Source of the DNA: Allocoprococcus sp004560705 | GTDB lineage: Bacteria; Bacillota; Clostridia; Lachnospirales; Lachnospiraceae | Assembly: GCF_052065755.1 (NCBI RefSeq) | Contig: NZ_JBQHTK010000001.1 | Location: 310,001-374,000, forward strand | DNA: 64,000 nt | Direction of reading: 5' to 3' | Shown here: positions 8,848-17,676 of the stretch, in pieces | How the letters are laid out: every line of letters begins with the position of its first letter | Position numbering within the stretch: position 1 is the first letter of the stretch | Notes under the pieces: model-generated | The model's database searches: none | What the model was told of the DNA's origin: nothing | Seen by the model: the letters and a program-made list of their open reading frames with translations, nothing else | Program-made: the position numbers and the translations under genes

Positions 8848-8997
8848 TCATATTTTAATTACCCAGAATAAATCAAGATATTCCAAAGCTTTTTTCGTAT
8901 CACCATTTTTAATGGCTTCGATTACTAAATCATTCAAAAACTTATCTTTTCTTAATCCGTCCTTATATTGCATATCTGTTGGCATGTGCTCATTCAT
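8848..8997 (-). CDS. small uncharacterised protein, 49 aa
   Basis: Short ORF read directly from the minus strand: ATG at 8997 behind GTGAAAGG, stop TGA at 8848-8850. The protein starts MNEHMPTDMQYKDGLRKDKF and ends ALEYLDLFWVIKI. The PTDMQ-YKD-LRKD start followed by a charged helix resembles small hypothetical proteins I recognise from other clostridia, with no assigned function. No cysteines, signal peptide or membrane helix. It lies between the tRNA-Leu promoter and the divergent ABC operon. Coding is supported by the ribosome site and the familiar N-terminus, not by size. Confidence 0.6.
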   Translation of the reverse strand: MNEHMPTDMQYKDGLRKDKFLNDLVIEAIKNGDTKKALEYLDLFWVIKI

Positions 8998-9132
8998 CCT
9001 TTCACACCCCTTTCATATAGCCTGTTCTTATCTATATTATAGGGATATTTTTTATCAGTGTAAAGCCTTATTAAACTATCAAAGTACCTTTTTGGTTCAG
9101 AACATATTTCTATTCAAAATACAAATATAATA

Positions 9133-9173
9133 TTGACATACCTGTACCAACTGTATATACTGTATATATACAG
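9133..9173 (+). promoter_or_regulatory. sigma-A promoter with palindromic GntR/YtrA-type operator
   Basis: TTGACA (9133-9138), exactly 17 nt, then TATACT (9156-9161). Overlapping and following the -10 is the perfect palindrome CTGTATATATACAG (9160-9173), with a further CTGTATATAC copy directly before it (9151-9160). An operator across the -10 of the regulator's own operon is the usual autorepression layout for YtrA-family GntR proteins. Confidence 0.85.
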
Positions 9174-9200
9174 ATTAATCAACCGAGGTGATAGAGTCTC

Positions 9201-9578
9201 ATGAATATCTTTATTGACAACAAAAGCGGCGCACCTATTTATGATCAGATCTATTCCCAGATTAAGAATCAGATCATCAGCGGCGACCTTAAGGAGGATG
9301 AAGCCCTGCCTTCCATCCGCAATCTGGCGAAGGATCTAAGAATCAGCGTCGTCACGACAAAGCGGGCCTATGATGAACTGGAACGGGAAGGATTTATATA
9401 CACGATCGCCGCAAAGGGATGCTTCGTCGCACCCAAGAATGTGGAACTTCTGCGTGAAGAAAACCTGAAGAAGATCGAGGAATATATGCAGAAGATCAAT
9501 CAGCTTGCAGCTTCCTGCAATCTCAGTAAGGAAGACCTTATAGAAATGTTTCATTTGAGTTGGGAGGAATCATTATGA
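9201..9578 (+). CDS. YtrA-family GntR transcriptional regulator
   Basis: Short GntR regulator of 125 aa: winged helix over residues 10-80 (PIYDQIYSQIKNQI, LPSIRNLAKDLRISVVTTKRAYDELEREG), then about 40 residues of helix for dimerisation and no effector domain, as in YtrA. ATG at 9201 follows GAGGTG. Its TGA overlaps the ATG of the ATPase gene (ATGA). It most likely represses its own operon through the palindrome at the promoter; YtrA relatives respond to cell-wall-active antibiotics, but no ligand can be read here. Confidence 0.9.
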   Translation: MNIFIDNKSGAPIYDQIYSQIKNQIISGDLKEDEALPSIRNLAKDLRISVVTTKRAYDELEREGFIYTIAAKGCFVAPKNVELLREENLKKIEEYMQKINQLAASCNLSKEDLIEMFHLSWEESL

Positions 9579-10417
9579 ATGCACTGGAAATCAAAAATCT
9601 TACCAAAAGCTACCGGGATTTTACTCTGGATAATCTGAATCTAACGCTGCCAAACGGATGTATCCTGGGACTCATCGGGGAGAATGGGGCCGGCAAGAGT
9701 ACGACGATCAAATTGATCCTGGATATTATCCACAAGGATTCCGGTACGATCACGCTTCTCGGTCATGACAGCGAACATATTCCGCTGCAGGCCAAAGAAG
9801 ATATCGGAGTCGTCCTGGATGAAGTCGGTTTTCCGGAATGTCTGACCGCCAAACAGGCAGACAACATTATGAAATACACGTTTTCGCGCTGGGATTCTGC
9901 TATGTATAGGCAGCTTCTGGTCAAGTTATCAATTCCCGAGAATAAACCTTTCAGTGATTTTTCCCGCGGAATGAAGATGAAGCTCGGGATCGCCGTTGCG
10001 CTCTCACACCATCCGAAGCTTCTGCTCCTTGACGAGGCGACCAGCGGTCTGGATCCGGTTGTCCGTGATGAAGTAGTAGACATGTTCAGTGAATTTACAA
10101 GAGATGAGAGTCATTCCATTCTGATTTCATCCCATATCGTCAGTGATCTGGAAAAGCTCTGCGATTACATTGCTTTTCTTCATAAAGGTAAACTGCTGCT
10201 GTGCGAGGAAAAAGATATCCTATTGGAAGAATATTGCATCATCCATTGCTCGTTTGAGCAATTCCGTGAACTTGACCCTGCTGCTATCAAAGGCGAGAAA
10301 CGGACTGCCTACGGAATCGAAGTACTGATCCGCCGGGACGCTGTTCCTGCCGGTATCCCGGTCAGTCCGGTAACAATCGAAGAACTCTTCATTTTCATGG
10401 TTAAGGAGGTAAGATAA
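9575..10417 (+). CDS. ABC transporter ATP-binding protein (YtrB/CcmA-like)
   Basis: ATPase of a small two-gene ABC-2 exporter. About 280 aa from the ATG at 9575 (GGGAGGAATCATT upstream), overlapping the regulator stop by 4 nt. Walker A GENGAGKST, a signature that reads FSRGMKMKLG rather than LSGGQ, Walker B LLLLDEATSGLDP and switch histidine in ISSHIV. The degenerate FSRGM signature is usual for the YtrB branch. Substrate unknown; the branch is linked to bacteriocin or wall-antibiotic stress. Confidence 0.92.
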   Translation: MNALEIKNLTKSYRDFTLDNLNLTLPNGCILGLIGENGAGKSTTIKLILDIIHKDSGTITLLGHDSEHIPLQAKEDIGVVLDEVGFPECLTAKQADNIMKYTFSRWDSAMYRQLLVKLSIPENKPFSDFSRGMKMKLGIAVALSHHPKLLLLDEATSGLDPVVRDEVVDMFSEFTRDESHSILISSHIVSDLEKLCDYIAFLHKGKLLLCEEKDILLEEYCIIHCSFEQFRELDPAAIKGEKRTAYGIEVLIRRDAVPAGIPVSPVTIEELFIFMVKEVR

Positions 10418-10418
10418 G

Positions 10419-11042
10419 ATGAAAGGTTTGCTTCTGAAAGATATGTATATGACGCGCAAATACTGCCGCTCCTTCTTCTTTATCATTTTTATATTTATTG
10501 CGGTATCCGTATTTGCCGATGGGAACTTCTTTTTCACCCTCTATCCGATCGTCTTTGCCAGTATGATTCCGGTCACGCTGCTTGCCTATGACGAGCGAAG
10601 CAAATGGACGATCTACAGCGAGACGCTTCCATACTCCAGAGCACAGCTGGTCTCCGTGAAATACCTGATGGCGTTGATCTTAATAAGCAGCGTGTGGATT
10701 TTTTCCTTTGCAGGAATGCTTCTGAGATGTGTGGTATCCCACAGCGAATTTACCCGGGGATCATTTTTTTCAGGAATCACACTTCACTCTGCCGGGCTGC
10801 TCTGCGTCTCGCTTCTGCTGCCGGTCATTTTCAAATTCGGTTCTGAAAAGGGGCGTCTGGCCTATTACATTATTATTATCATAACCTGTGTAGTTGGCAC
10901 CCTTATGATCAACATCAGTGAAGAGATGAATATTTCCCTTCCGAACAGGATCCCGGCATTCGCGATACCTGCCGGCGCAGCTATTCTGTTTGTCCTTTCA
11001 TGGCTCCTCTCCATCCGGATCTATGAAAAAAAAGAACTGTAA
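10419..11042 (+). CDS. ABC-2 type permease
   Basis: 207-aa integral membrane protein with about six hydrophobic segments, starting MKGLLLKDMYMTRKY, a usual ABC2_membrane_5 opening, and ending in a short KKEL tail. The stretch DERSKWTIYSETLPYSR between the second and third segments is characteristic of the YtrC-like group. Start is 2 nt after the ATPase stop, behind AAGGAGG. It is the membrane partner of the preceding ATPase. Confidence 0.9.
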   Translation: MKGLLLKDMYMTRKYCRSFFFIIFIFIAVSVFADGNFFFTLYPIVFASMIPVTLLAYDERSKWTIYSETLPYSRAQLVSVKYLMALILISSVWIFSFAGMLLRCVVSHSEFTRGSFFSGITLHSAGLLCVSLLLPVIFKFGSEKGRLAYYIIIIITCVVGTLMINISEEMNISLPNRIPAFAIPAGAAILFVLSWLLSIRIYEKKEL

Positions 11043-11047
11043 ATTAA

Positions 11048-11074
11048 AGAGGCATCATATGATGCCTCTTTTTC
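11048..11074 (+). terminator. terminator of the YtrA-ABC operon
   Basis: Perfect 22-nt palindrome (AGAGGCATCAT/ATGATGCCTCT, 11048-11069) followed by TTTTT. It lies between convergent operons; the minus-strand tail is less T-rich. Confidence 0.9.
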
Positions 11075-11090
11075 GTCTCTATCGTTATGA

Positions 11091-13115
11091 CTACTCTGAT
11101 TCATACACATACAGTTCATGCAGTGCCCTTGTCGCACAGATGTAGCGGAACTGCTTAAAAAACGGATTTTTCTCCTGCCCGCCTGCCACAAAGACCTGAT
11201 CGAATTCCAGCCCTTTTGCCATATAATATGTCGTAACCGTAATCCCTTTACGGAATACCGAACTGTCCCGATCAATATAACAGACGTCTTCCCTCTGATT
11301 TTTCAGATAGGAAAACGCTTCTTTCGCCTCACGCTCCGTCATAGTCAGCACAGCCGCTGTCTCATATCTGTCGCCGCCGATCCGAACCTTCCCCAGTATA
11401 TCATCCAAAGCCGCCGCAGGCGTACTGCAAGTCATTTCCTCCACCGGCTTTCCGTGCCGCTGCATATATTCAATTCCTTTCACATCAGACACATTCCACG
11501 CATACTCTGCAATTTCTATCGTATTCCGGTAACTTTTGTTCATTTCAATCTTTCGCACATCTCTTCCAAAGATTTTCGGAAGGAACTTCAGCACATCCTG
11601 CTGACGCGTATCCACCGTCTGTGCTTTATCTCCCAGAATCGTCATCCTGCAGTCGAACAGCTTTTCCAGTATCACATACTGCAAATAAGAATAATCCTGC
11701 ATCTCATCGATCACCAGATGGCGAATCGTTCGTCTGGATTCTCCTTTGCAAAGGCGGTATTTCAAATACAGCATCGGATATACATCTTCATATTCCAGCA
11801 GCCGCTTTTCCAAAGGAACCGACGGCAAGGCCGGAAGTCCATTCGCCTCCATAAGCCGGTTATAGATTTCATAAACATCGGTCGTCACATACATGTTCCG
11901 GAACGTTTCCCGAACCAATTCCAGCTCGTCTTCACAGAGCGTTTTTCCATAAAGCGTCTCATATTCATCCACGAAATACTCCATCACCGCGTCCATTCTT
12001 GACAAAAGCGGCACTTCACCGAATTTAAAATAAAACAATTTCAGGAGTTCTTCTTCTGTTTTGACCATTCCTTTGTATTCAACGTCTTTCAAATCGACCA
12101 GTTCATCCTCCAGACCGACCAGGAATCCTTCTACCGCTCCGACAAATGCCTCTGACTGCTTCCACTGGAATCTCGCCTCTTCTTCCTCCGTAATTCCCTG
12201 CATTCTTCTTTCTATCTGATGATACCGGTCCTCACAGTCCGCAGCCACATCCTGAAGTTCCCGATAGGCAAATAAATCGAAGCTCATCTCCTGAATATTT
12301 TCTTCTCCCAGTTCCGGAAGAATATGGGAAATATAATCCGCAAAGACACTGTTCGGAGACAGAATCAGAATATTAGATGACTTAAGTCTTTTCCTGTCAT
12401 GATACAGTAAATACGCGATCCTGTGAAGCGCGACAGATGTCTTCCCGCTGCCTGCCGCCCCCTGAATGATCATGATCTTATCCTTTGTATTCCGTATGAT
12501 CTCATTTTGTTCTTTCTGAATCGTGCGCACGATATTCTTCAGCTTGACATCACTGCTTTCTCCCAGCTCCTGTTTCAGAATATCATCATCGATCTTCATG
12601 TCACTTTCAAATTCATAGATCATCCGGCCGCCCCGGATCTTATACTGCCACTTTGAGCTGATCTCTCCCTCCAGAACGCCCGCAGGCGCTTCATAGGAAG
12701 CCGGGCCTTTATCATAATCATAAAACAGACTGCTGACCGGAGCCCTCCAGTCATAGATCAGCGGAACGCTTCCGCGTTCTTCTGCAAAATTTCCGATTCC
12801 TATATAGAATGTCTCCGCCTCATCTTCTCCGGCATATACAAAATCCACACTTCCGAAAAAAGGCGAATCAAGCATTTTAAGCAGGCGGCTCTTCATTCGC
12901 TGATTTTCCTGATTCGCATTGACCTGCGCAAGAAGCGCCTGCTGATTGTCAAAATTCTCATATCCGTACTGATCCATCTCGGTATAGTTTTCCCAATAAT
13001 ACTCATTCATACCTTCGATGTCTTTCCGAACCGTCTGAATCGTCTCCCCTATTTCCCGAATCTTCTTCCTGAGTTTTTCTGTCACCTCATTCAGAAACTC
13101 TGTGCCTCTCGTCAT
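11091..13115 (-). CDS. helD: HelD-like superfamily 1 helicase/ATPase
   Basis: 674-aa UvrD/Rep-type ATPase. An N-terminal coiled-coil (residues 5-100) precedes the Walker A loop GAAGSGKTSVALHR near 220, an insertion domain, Walker B VIDEMQDYSYLQ, LGDKAQTVD (motif III) and C-terminal motifs TYYMAKGLEFDQV and YICATRALHELYV. This layout, with the N-terminal arm plus SF1 core, is that of HelD, the RNA-polymerase recycling factor. Length is close to family members (about 690-770). A generic Rep-type helicase is the alternative. Confidence 0.85.
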   Translation of the reverse strand: MTRGTEFLNEVTEKLRKKIREIGETIQTVRKDIEGMNEYYWENYTEMDQYGYENFDNQQALLAQVNANQENQRMKSRLLKMLDSPFFGSVDFVYAGEDEAETFYIGIGNFAEERGSVPLIYDWRAPVSSLFYDYDKGPASYEAPAGVLEGEISSKWQYKIRGGRMIYEFESDMKIDDDILKQELGESSDVKLKNIVRTIQKEQNEIIRNTKDKIMIIQGAAGSGKTSVALHRIAYLLYHDRKRLKSSNILILSPNSVFADYISHILPELGEENIQEMSFDLFAYRELQDVAADCEDRYHQIERRMQGITEEEEARFQWKQSEAFVGAVEGFLVGLEDELVDLKDVEYKGMVKTEEELLKLFYFKFGEVPLLSRMDAVMEYFVDEYETLYGKTLCEDELELVRETFRNMYVTTDVYEIYNRLMEANGLPALPSVPLEKRLLEYEDVYPMLYLKYRLCKGESRRTIRHLVIDEMQDYSYLQYVILEKLFDCRMTILGDKAQTVDTRQQDVLKFLPKIFGRDVRKIEMNKSYRNTIEIAEYAWNVSDVKGIEYMQRHGKPVEEMTCSTPAAALDDILGKVRIGGDRYETAAVLTMTEREAKEAFSYLKNQREDVCYIDRDSSVFRKGITVTTYYMAKGLEFDQVFVAGGQEKNPFFKQFRYICATRALHELYVYESE

Positions 13116-13209
13116 ATAGTTCTACCCTTCCTGCTTCTCATTTTCACCGGGCCTTTCTCCCGTACGTACTATCTTAACACAGCCACGAAAGATAGGAAAG
13201 GTCAAAATG

Positions 13210-14241
13210 TTACTCTTCTTTTTTCTTCAACATTCGCAGGATCAGATCAACCGAACCATTGATTCCATAACTGGAACTGTTGATCAGCAGATCATAATTC
13301 GATGCCTTTCCCCATTCCAGTCCGGTATAGAATTTATAATAATCCACATGCTTTCGATCCAATGCATGCAACATTCTCCGGGCCTGTTTTTCTGTCAGAT
13401 TCTTATTGACCTCCATGACCCGCTGTACCCGCCGCTCAAATGGCGCCGTGATAAAAATACTGATATGAGGAATGTTATTATTTGCCAGAATCACATCAGC
13501 ACACCGGCCCATGATAATAAAATCCTCTTCTTTTGCCATATCGCAGAGCAGTTTACTCTGATTAAAGAAAACAGCATCTTTCTTCGGCAGTCCGTGATAC
13601 CGGTTGAATTCTTCCAGTCTCTGTGCCAGCGTTACCTTCTGAGCTTTTGTAAATGCCTGGCTGGTTCCAACATATCGTGCGCGGTTCTCCTCATCATGAA
13701 TGTACGGATATCCTCCCTTGTCATAGACAGTATCCTTCTCCGCCTCCAGTCTCCGGAGTACCTCATTGAATATTTCCACATCATAATAATTGATTTTTAA
13801 CGCATCTGCCAACTGGAATCCGATCTCACTTCCGCCACATCCGTAAGTACGTCCGATACAGATGATCATATGGTCCTTCTCCCCGAACCGCTGTGTCAAA
13901 GTATTCAGTTTCGCACGTTTGACATCCAGAACATCCCCCTCTGCGAAACTGGTAGGCAGTTCTTCCACAGCTTTTAATATTTGATCGTATTCCCGCATAA
14001 TCTCGCTTCGAACCGGTTTTTCCCGAATCGTGCGCGCCATGTTGCTGATCAGGGCAAGTTCACTTCTCAGTGTATGCCCTTCATTTCTTTCACGCAGTCT
14101 CTCGACAATATCATTGATGCACCGTTCCCTGTCTCCATTAAACACTCGTCCCAGAGAAGATCCCAGACTTTCATATACTTTCGCATCCAAATCATAAATT
14201 CGTTCTGCCAGCCTTAACAGGCTGTTATTACTATTCTGCAT
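13210..14241 (-). CDS. cytidylate-kinase-like family protein with N-terminal extension
   Basis: 343 aa. The C-terminal 215 residues form a P-loop kinase of the cytidylate-kinase-like group: IICIGRTYGCGGSEIGFQLA near 128 is the variant P-loop, followed by YYDVEIF and FIIMGRCADVIL. The first 120 or so residues are a charged helical domain not found in Cmk. It follows the antiporter gene by 15 nt, so both may share a transcript. The substrate is unknown; nucleotide kinase activity is inferred from the fold only. Confidence 0.8.
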   Translation of the reverse strand: MQNSNNSLLRLAERIYDLDAKVYESLGSSLGRVFNGDRERCINDIVERLRERNEGHTLRSELALISNMARTIREKPVRSEIMREYDQILKAVEELPTSFAEGDVLDVKRAKLNTLTQRFGEKDHMIICIGRTYGCGGSEIGFQLADALKINYYDVEIFNEVLRRLEAEKDTVYDKGGYPYIHDEENRARYVGTSQAFTKAQKVTLAQRLEEFNRYHGLPKKDAVFFNQSKLLCDMAKEEDFIIMGRCADVILANNNIPHISIFITAPFERRVQRVMEVNKNLTEKQARRMLHALDRKHVDYYKFYTGLEWGKASNYDLLINSSSYGINGSVDLILRMLKKKEE

Positions 14242-14256
14242 ATACTCTTCCCCTCC

Positions 14257-15714
14257 CTATCTAAAAAAAACGAGTGTATCCAGCAGGAACACCGGAACCA
14301 ATACACAAACAGACCATAACAGATAATGGAAAAATGACGGCATACGAATACCATTTTCTTCTGAAATGGATTTCACCATAAAGTTCGGAGCATTTCCAAT
14401 GTATGTGTTCGCTCCCATAAATACCGCGCCGCAGGAAATCGCCGTCAGCATTTTCACCGGAACCGTTCCCAGTGTAGTCGCAATTCCTTTTGTGAATCCC
14501 ATAACGCCTGCCGTTGTAAGGAACACAAGATAGGTCGGCGTGTTATCCAGAAAACTGGAAAGCGCACCGGTCACCCAGAACATTTCCATCGGTTTGGTAA
14601 GCCCCAGACTCGCCCCCATACTCTTTAGAATCATAAGCGCCGGCTGCATCGTGATAAATATGCCAATAAAAAGCACCGCAACTTCCTGAATTGCTCCCCA
14701 TGTGAAATGGTTTTTCTTCCGCACTTCTTGATCCGTCGTTTTAAATGACAGAAATGCTGCCAGAAGAATGATCGCCATTTCGATTATCGCAGGCCAGGTC
14801 AGTGTGACACTTCCAAACACAGGAATTCCTTTTACATTTCCCGACGCATCCCGGAAAAGCGGGAGCTCTGGCAACACGCCACTCAGTATAACAGCTGCAA
14901 CGATCATCACAAGAAAAATAATATTATGCAGACCTTTGATCGTAATCTTTGTGCCCGGTCTGCTGATATCCGGCATCCGCCCTGAAGCAATATCCCTGCA
15001 ATACGCACGACGATCGATCCAATAAAATACTGTTAATAATACTACCATGTTAAAGAGTAAAATCGGGAACAGATGCAGGCTCCAAAAAAACGGCACTCCT
15101 CTGGAAAATCCCATCAAAAGCGGCGGATCTCCCACCGGTGTCAGACACCCTCCGATATTGGACACCAGGAAAATGAAAAACACCATGATATGTGCTCTCT
15201 TCTTACGCCACGAGTTCATCTTTATGACCGGGCGCACCATCAGCATACTTGCTCCCGTCGTTCCGATCAGACTTGACAAAACGGTTCCAAGTGTAAGTAA
15301 TATCACATTCACTCTGGGCGAACCTGCAAGGTCTCCTTCCATCGTAATATTACCAGCCACACAGAAAAGTCCGAACAAAAGCACAATAAATGTTAAATAA
15401 TCCCCGATGATACATTCCAGAACTGTTTCTGCGGCAGTCCCCATCCCATATACAACCGCATAAGGTATCACAAAAAGAACAGACCACAAAATCACGGCCC
15501 ACGGCTGATGTTTCTCCCACCACGCCGGTTTGATCAGTGGCATAACTGCAATACAAAGAAGAAGTCCGGCAAACGGAATACACATCCAAAGCGGCGGAAC
15601 GATTGCCTCTGCCTTTTTTACAGCATGATCCGCTGCCAATACCGCCATTGGACTTGCTAGGTTGACTAAAATAAGAGTGAACAAAGTAGTCATAAAATAA
15701 TATCGTTTTTTCAA
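14257..15714 (-). CDS. NhaD-type sodium:proton antiporter / ion-transporter superfamily permease
   Basis: 485 aa with 11-13 hydrophobic segments. The first 28 residues resemble a cleavable signal (ending AVLAADHAV). The duplicated IT-superfamily loop is visible as SNIGGCLTPVGDPPLLMGF, characteristic of NhaD and its citrate/arsenite relatives. Translation probably begins at TTG 15714, since GGGAGG lies 8 nt upstream; no ATG has a comparable site. Na+/H+ exchange is inferred from the family, and other anions cannot be excluded. Confidence 0.78.
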   Translation of the reverse strand: MKKRYYFMTTLFTLILVNLASPMAVLAADHAVKKAEAIVPPLWMCIPFAGLLLCIAVMPLIKPAWWEKHQPWAVILWSVLFVIPYAVVYGMGTAAETVLECIIGDYLTFIVLLFGLFCVAGNITMEGDLAGSPRVNVILLTLGTVLSSLIGTTGASMLMVRPVIKMNSWRKKRAHIMVFFIFLVSNIGGCLTPVGDPPLLMGFSRGVPFFWSLHLFPILLFNMVVLLTVFYWIDRRAYCRDIASGRMPDISRPGTKITIKGLHNIIFLVMIVAAVILSGVLPELPLFRDASGNVKGIPVFGSVTLTWPAIIEMAIILLAAFLSFKTTDQEVRKKNHFTWGAIQEVAVLFIGIFITMQPALMILKSMGASLGLTKPMEMFWVTGALSSFLDNTPTYLVFLTTAGVMGFTKGIATTLGTVPVKMLTAISCGAVFMGANTYIGNAPNFMVKSISEENGIRMPSFFHYLLWSVCVLVPVFLLDTLVFFR

Positions 15715-15867
15715 GCTAACACCCTCCCTGACTCATTTTCTCAAAGTATTCTCATACAATGACCGCCCTTTGGGGCACTCCTAATATAGCACACGAAGAG
15801 TAAATAATACATCGTCAGATTCACTAATTTTTTCCATTTATCGGTTTTTATAAACAGCTAAATGCTC

Positions 15868-15907
15868 AGAAAAAGCACGCTGCCGACGGTAAAGTCTGCA
15901 GCGTGCT
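15868..15907 (-). terminator. terminator of the Hsp20 operon
   Basis: Minus-strand hairpin AGCACGCTGC/GCAGCGTGCT (15907 to 15874) followed by TTTTTCT. The rest of 15715-15942 holds only the antiporter leader and no further gene. Confidence 0.88.
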
Positions 15908-15942
15908 CCTTTATTTCACTGATATAAGAGAGTCCTAAAAAA

Positions 15943-16404
15943 TTATCCTTCAATCGTGATATACTTTTTCGTCTCTACTACGGGCTTTGCTTCCTTTTTC
16001 GGAATCTCCAGTTTCAAAATGCCATGCTTAAATTCTCCTTTAATATCTTCCTCCGTCAGATCTTCACCTACATAGAAGCTTCTTTGGCAAGCTCCGGAGA
16101 AACGTTCCTGACGGATGTATTTTCCGGTCGCTTTATCCTTCTCATTCTCCTCCTGCATCTTCGCAGCATTGATCGTAAGGTATCCATCTTCCAGCGATAC
16201 CTTTACTTCATCTTTCTTAAAGCCCGGAAGCTCCACTTCAATCGTATATCCTGTATCATGCTCTCTGATATCCGTTTTCATGATATTTTTAGCGCCACGC
16301 CCATAGGCTTTCTTTTCCATTCTCTTTACATCTTTGTCATTATAAAACGGGAAACTCCAAAAATCATCAAAAAAGTCATTTCCAAAAATACTCGGTGTCA
16401 TCAT
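15943..16404 (-). CDS. small heat-shock protein, Hsp20 family (second copy)
   Basis: 153-aa ATP-independent holdase that keeps unfolding proteins soluble. The alpha-crystallin domain covers residues 38-145 (TDIREHDTGYTIEVELPGFKK, VSLEDGYLTI, GILKLEIPKKE). The N-terminus MMTPSIFGNDFFDDFWSF is nearly shared with the neighbouring paralog, a tandem duplication. Starts 57 nt after the first hsp20 and should share its CIRCE-controlled promoter. Confidence 0.95.
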   Translation of the reverse strand: MMTPSIFGNDFFDDFWSFPFYNDKDVKRMEKKAYGRGAKNIMKTDIREHDTGYTIEVELPGFKKDEVKVSLEDGYLTINAAKMQEENEKDKATGKYIRQERFSGACQRSFYVGEDLTEEDIKGEFKHGILKLEIPKKEAKPVVETKKYITIEG

Positions 16405-16461
16405 AAGTCATTCCTCCATTCAATTCAAATCAATTAATATACTATTGTTATCTGTTATCCA

Positions 16462-16881
16462 TTATCCTTCAATCGAAATAAACCTTTTTGTCTCAACGGC
16501 AGGTTTGGCTTCTTTCTTCGGGATTATCATCTTCAGTGTTCCGTCTTCGAATTTTGCTTTGATATCTTCTTCCGTCACATCATCTCCTACAAAGAAACTT
16601 CTGCTTCCGGTTCCTGAATATCTTTCCCTGCGGATGTAATGTCCTTTCTCATCTTTGTCATCTCTCTTCGCATTTACCGAAGCATGAATGGTAAGGTAAC
16701 CATCTTTCAGTTCTGCCTGTACATCTTCTTTATTCGCACCCGGGATATTCATCGTAATCTCATATGCGCCATCCTTATCCTGGATATCTGTACTCATCAA
16801 ATCCGTTGCCCCGTAACTTCCGAATGGATCCTCAAAAAAGTTATCAAATACATCGTTTCTAAAAATACTAGGCATTAACAT
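16462..16881 (-). CDS. small heat-shock protein, Hsp20 family (first copy)
   Basis: 139-aa Hsp20 with N-terminus MLMPSIFRNDVFDNFFEDPF and an alpha-crystallin domain ending TLKMIIPKKEAKPAVETKRFISIEG, matching its downstream neighbour. It is the promoter-proximal gene behind a CIRCE operator (17008-17034), so HrcA repression and heat induction are expected. Many Lachnospiraceae carry such paired copies. Confidence 0.95.
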   Translation of the reverse strand: MLMPSIFRNDVFDNFFEDPFGSYGATDLMSTDIQDKDGAYEITMNIPGANKEDVQAELKDGYLTIHASVNAKRDDKDEKGHYIRRERYSGTGSRSFFVGDDVTEEDIKAKFEDGTLKMIIPKKEAKPAVETKRFISIEG

Positions 16882-16991
16882 AAAACATCGCTCCTTCTTA
16901 AAATATATATGTATGTTATATTGTTTGTAGATTTGAACTTCGAGATTCAGTTTCTGTTCTTTTATTTTTCCTCTTCCCTTGTTCTAGTTGT

Positions 16992-17034
16992 AATATAACA
17001 CTTATTGTTAGCACTGTCAATAGGTGAGTGCTAA
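16992..17034 (-). promoter_or_regulatory. CIRCE operator overlapping the hsp20 promoter
   Basis: TTAGCACTG-N9-GAGTGCTAA at 17008-17034 is the 27-nt CIRCE element bound by HrcA, with one mismatch in the left arm. On the minus strand TTGACA (17020 to 17015) sits inside it, followed after exactly 17 nt by TATATT (16997 to 16992). Confidence 0.95.
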
Positions 17035-17068
17035 TTTTTTTAAATTTTTTTTCTCTCCTCAGAATCAA

Positions 17069-17123
17069 AAACAGCCATTGCAGGAATTGAAATACAGCGT
17101 CCAATATTCTGCAATGACTGTTT
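17069..17123 (-). terminator. terminator downstream of the Rpn remnant
   Basis: 15-nt arms with one mismatch (17069-17083 and 17109-17123) followed on the minus strand by TTTTTG. It now separates the Rpn remnant from the hsp20 promoter. Confidence 0.75.
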
Positions 17124-17180
17124 CTATTCTTTATTTTCTAATTATCTTTTCTTCTAAATTCAGAACTCGCTTATAACTCC

Positions 17181-17455
17181 TTATAGTGAAAATTCTTCCA
17201 ATAATTTCTTCTGATACTCCGGATCATTTGCTGCTTTTATGATATCTACCGTCCGATTCTGCTCTTCAAGAAGAATATTCAACTGATTAATCTGCTGCCT
17301 TCCAATCGCTTCGCCCTTTATCATTCCAGCGGCTTCGCCATCCTCATACCCCTCCGCGCGGGTCTGGCGCATATTCATCAATTCTTCATTGTGTCCCGTA
17401 CAGATTCGCATTTTTCGTAATGTTCGCATAAATATCTGCAAGCATTGAGATTTCT
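17181..17455 (-). pseudogene. remnant of an Rpn-family recombination-promoting nuclease/putative transposase
   Basis: Only the C-terminal part of this PD-(D/E)XK family survives. The downstream frame (to 17181) reads RAEGYEDGEAAGMIKGEA, then INQLNILLEEQN and DPEYQKKLLEEFSL, the usual Gly/Glu-rich linker and tail. The piece just upstream lies in another frame (NACRYLCEHYEKCESVRDTMKN then stop), so a one-nucleotide indel near 17385 splits it. The nuclease domain is absent; 17456-17583 holds nothing else I can support. Family assignment rests on the tail pattern. Confidence 0.65.
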
Positions 17456-17583
17456 AAAAAATTCTGATGTATGAGATAAAATCAGACACTTTTCGCTTAG
17501 ACAAATAGAACTAAATGCTTTGTCTGTATTCTAACATAAGGAAATACGAAATACAATTCCTTACTGTTCTAAATCAACATAAA

Positions 17584-17627
17584 AGATGCCCCAAAACACC
17601 GTTCAGTTTCGGCATTTCAGGGCATCT
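17584..17627 (-). terminator. terminator of the flavodiiron gene
   Basis: AGATGCCC/GGGCATCT arms (17584-17591 and 17620-17627) with an imperfect inner stem, followed by TTTTATG on the minus strand. Confidence 0.7.
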
Positions 17628-17676
17628 TCTGATTCAATATTCTTATTGCGTGTTACGCACAACCACACATCTTCCT

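Noticed and set aside
8807..9130. 107-aa plus-strand ORF
   Set aside because: Antisense to the 49-aa protein and to the tRNA-Leu promoter, without a ribosome site; composition is typical of a shadow frame.
15715..15800. Na+/Li+ riboswitch before the antiporter
   Set aside because: Only a weak GCCC/GGGC stem is visible and I could not match any conserved core.
16916..17104. 62-aa minus-strand ORF upstream of hsp20
   Set aside because: It covers the CIRCE element, the promoter and an AT-rich leader, and has no ribosome site or recognisable sequence.
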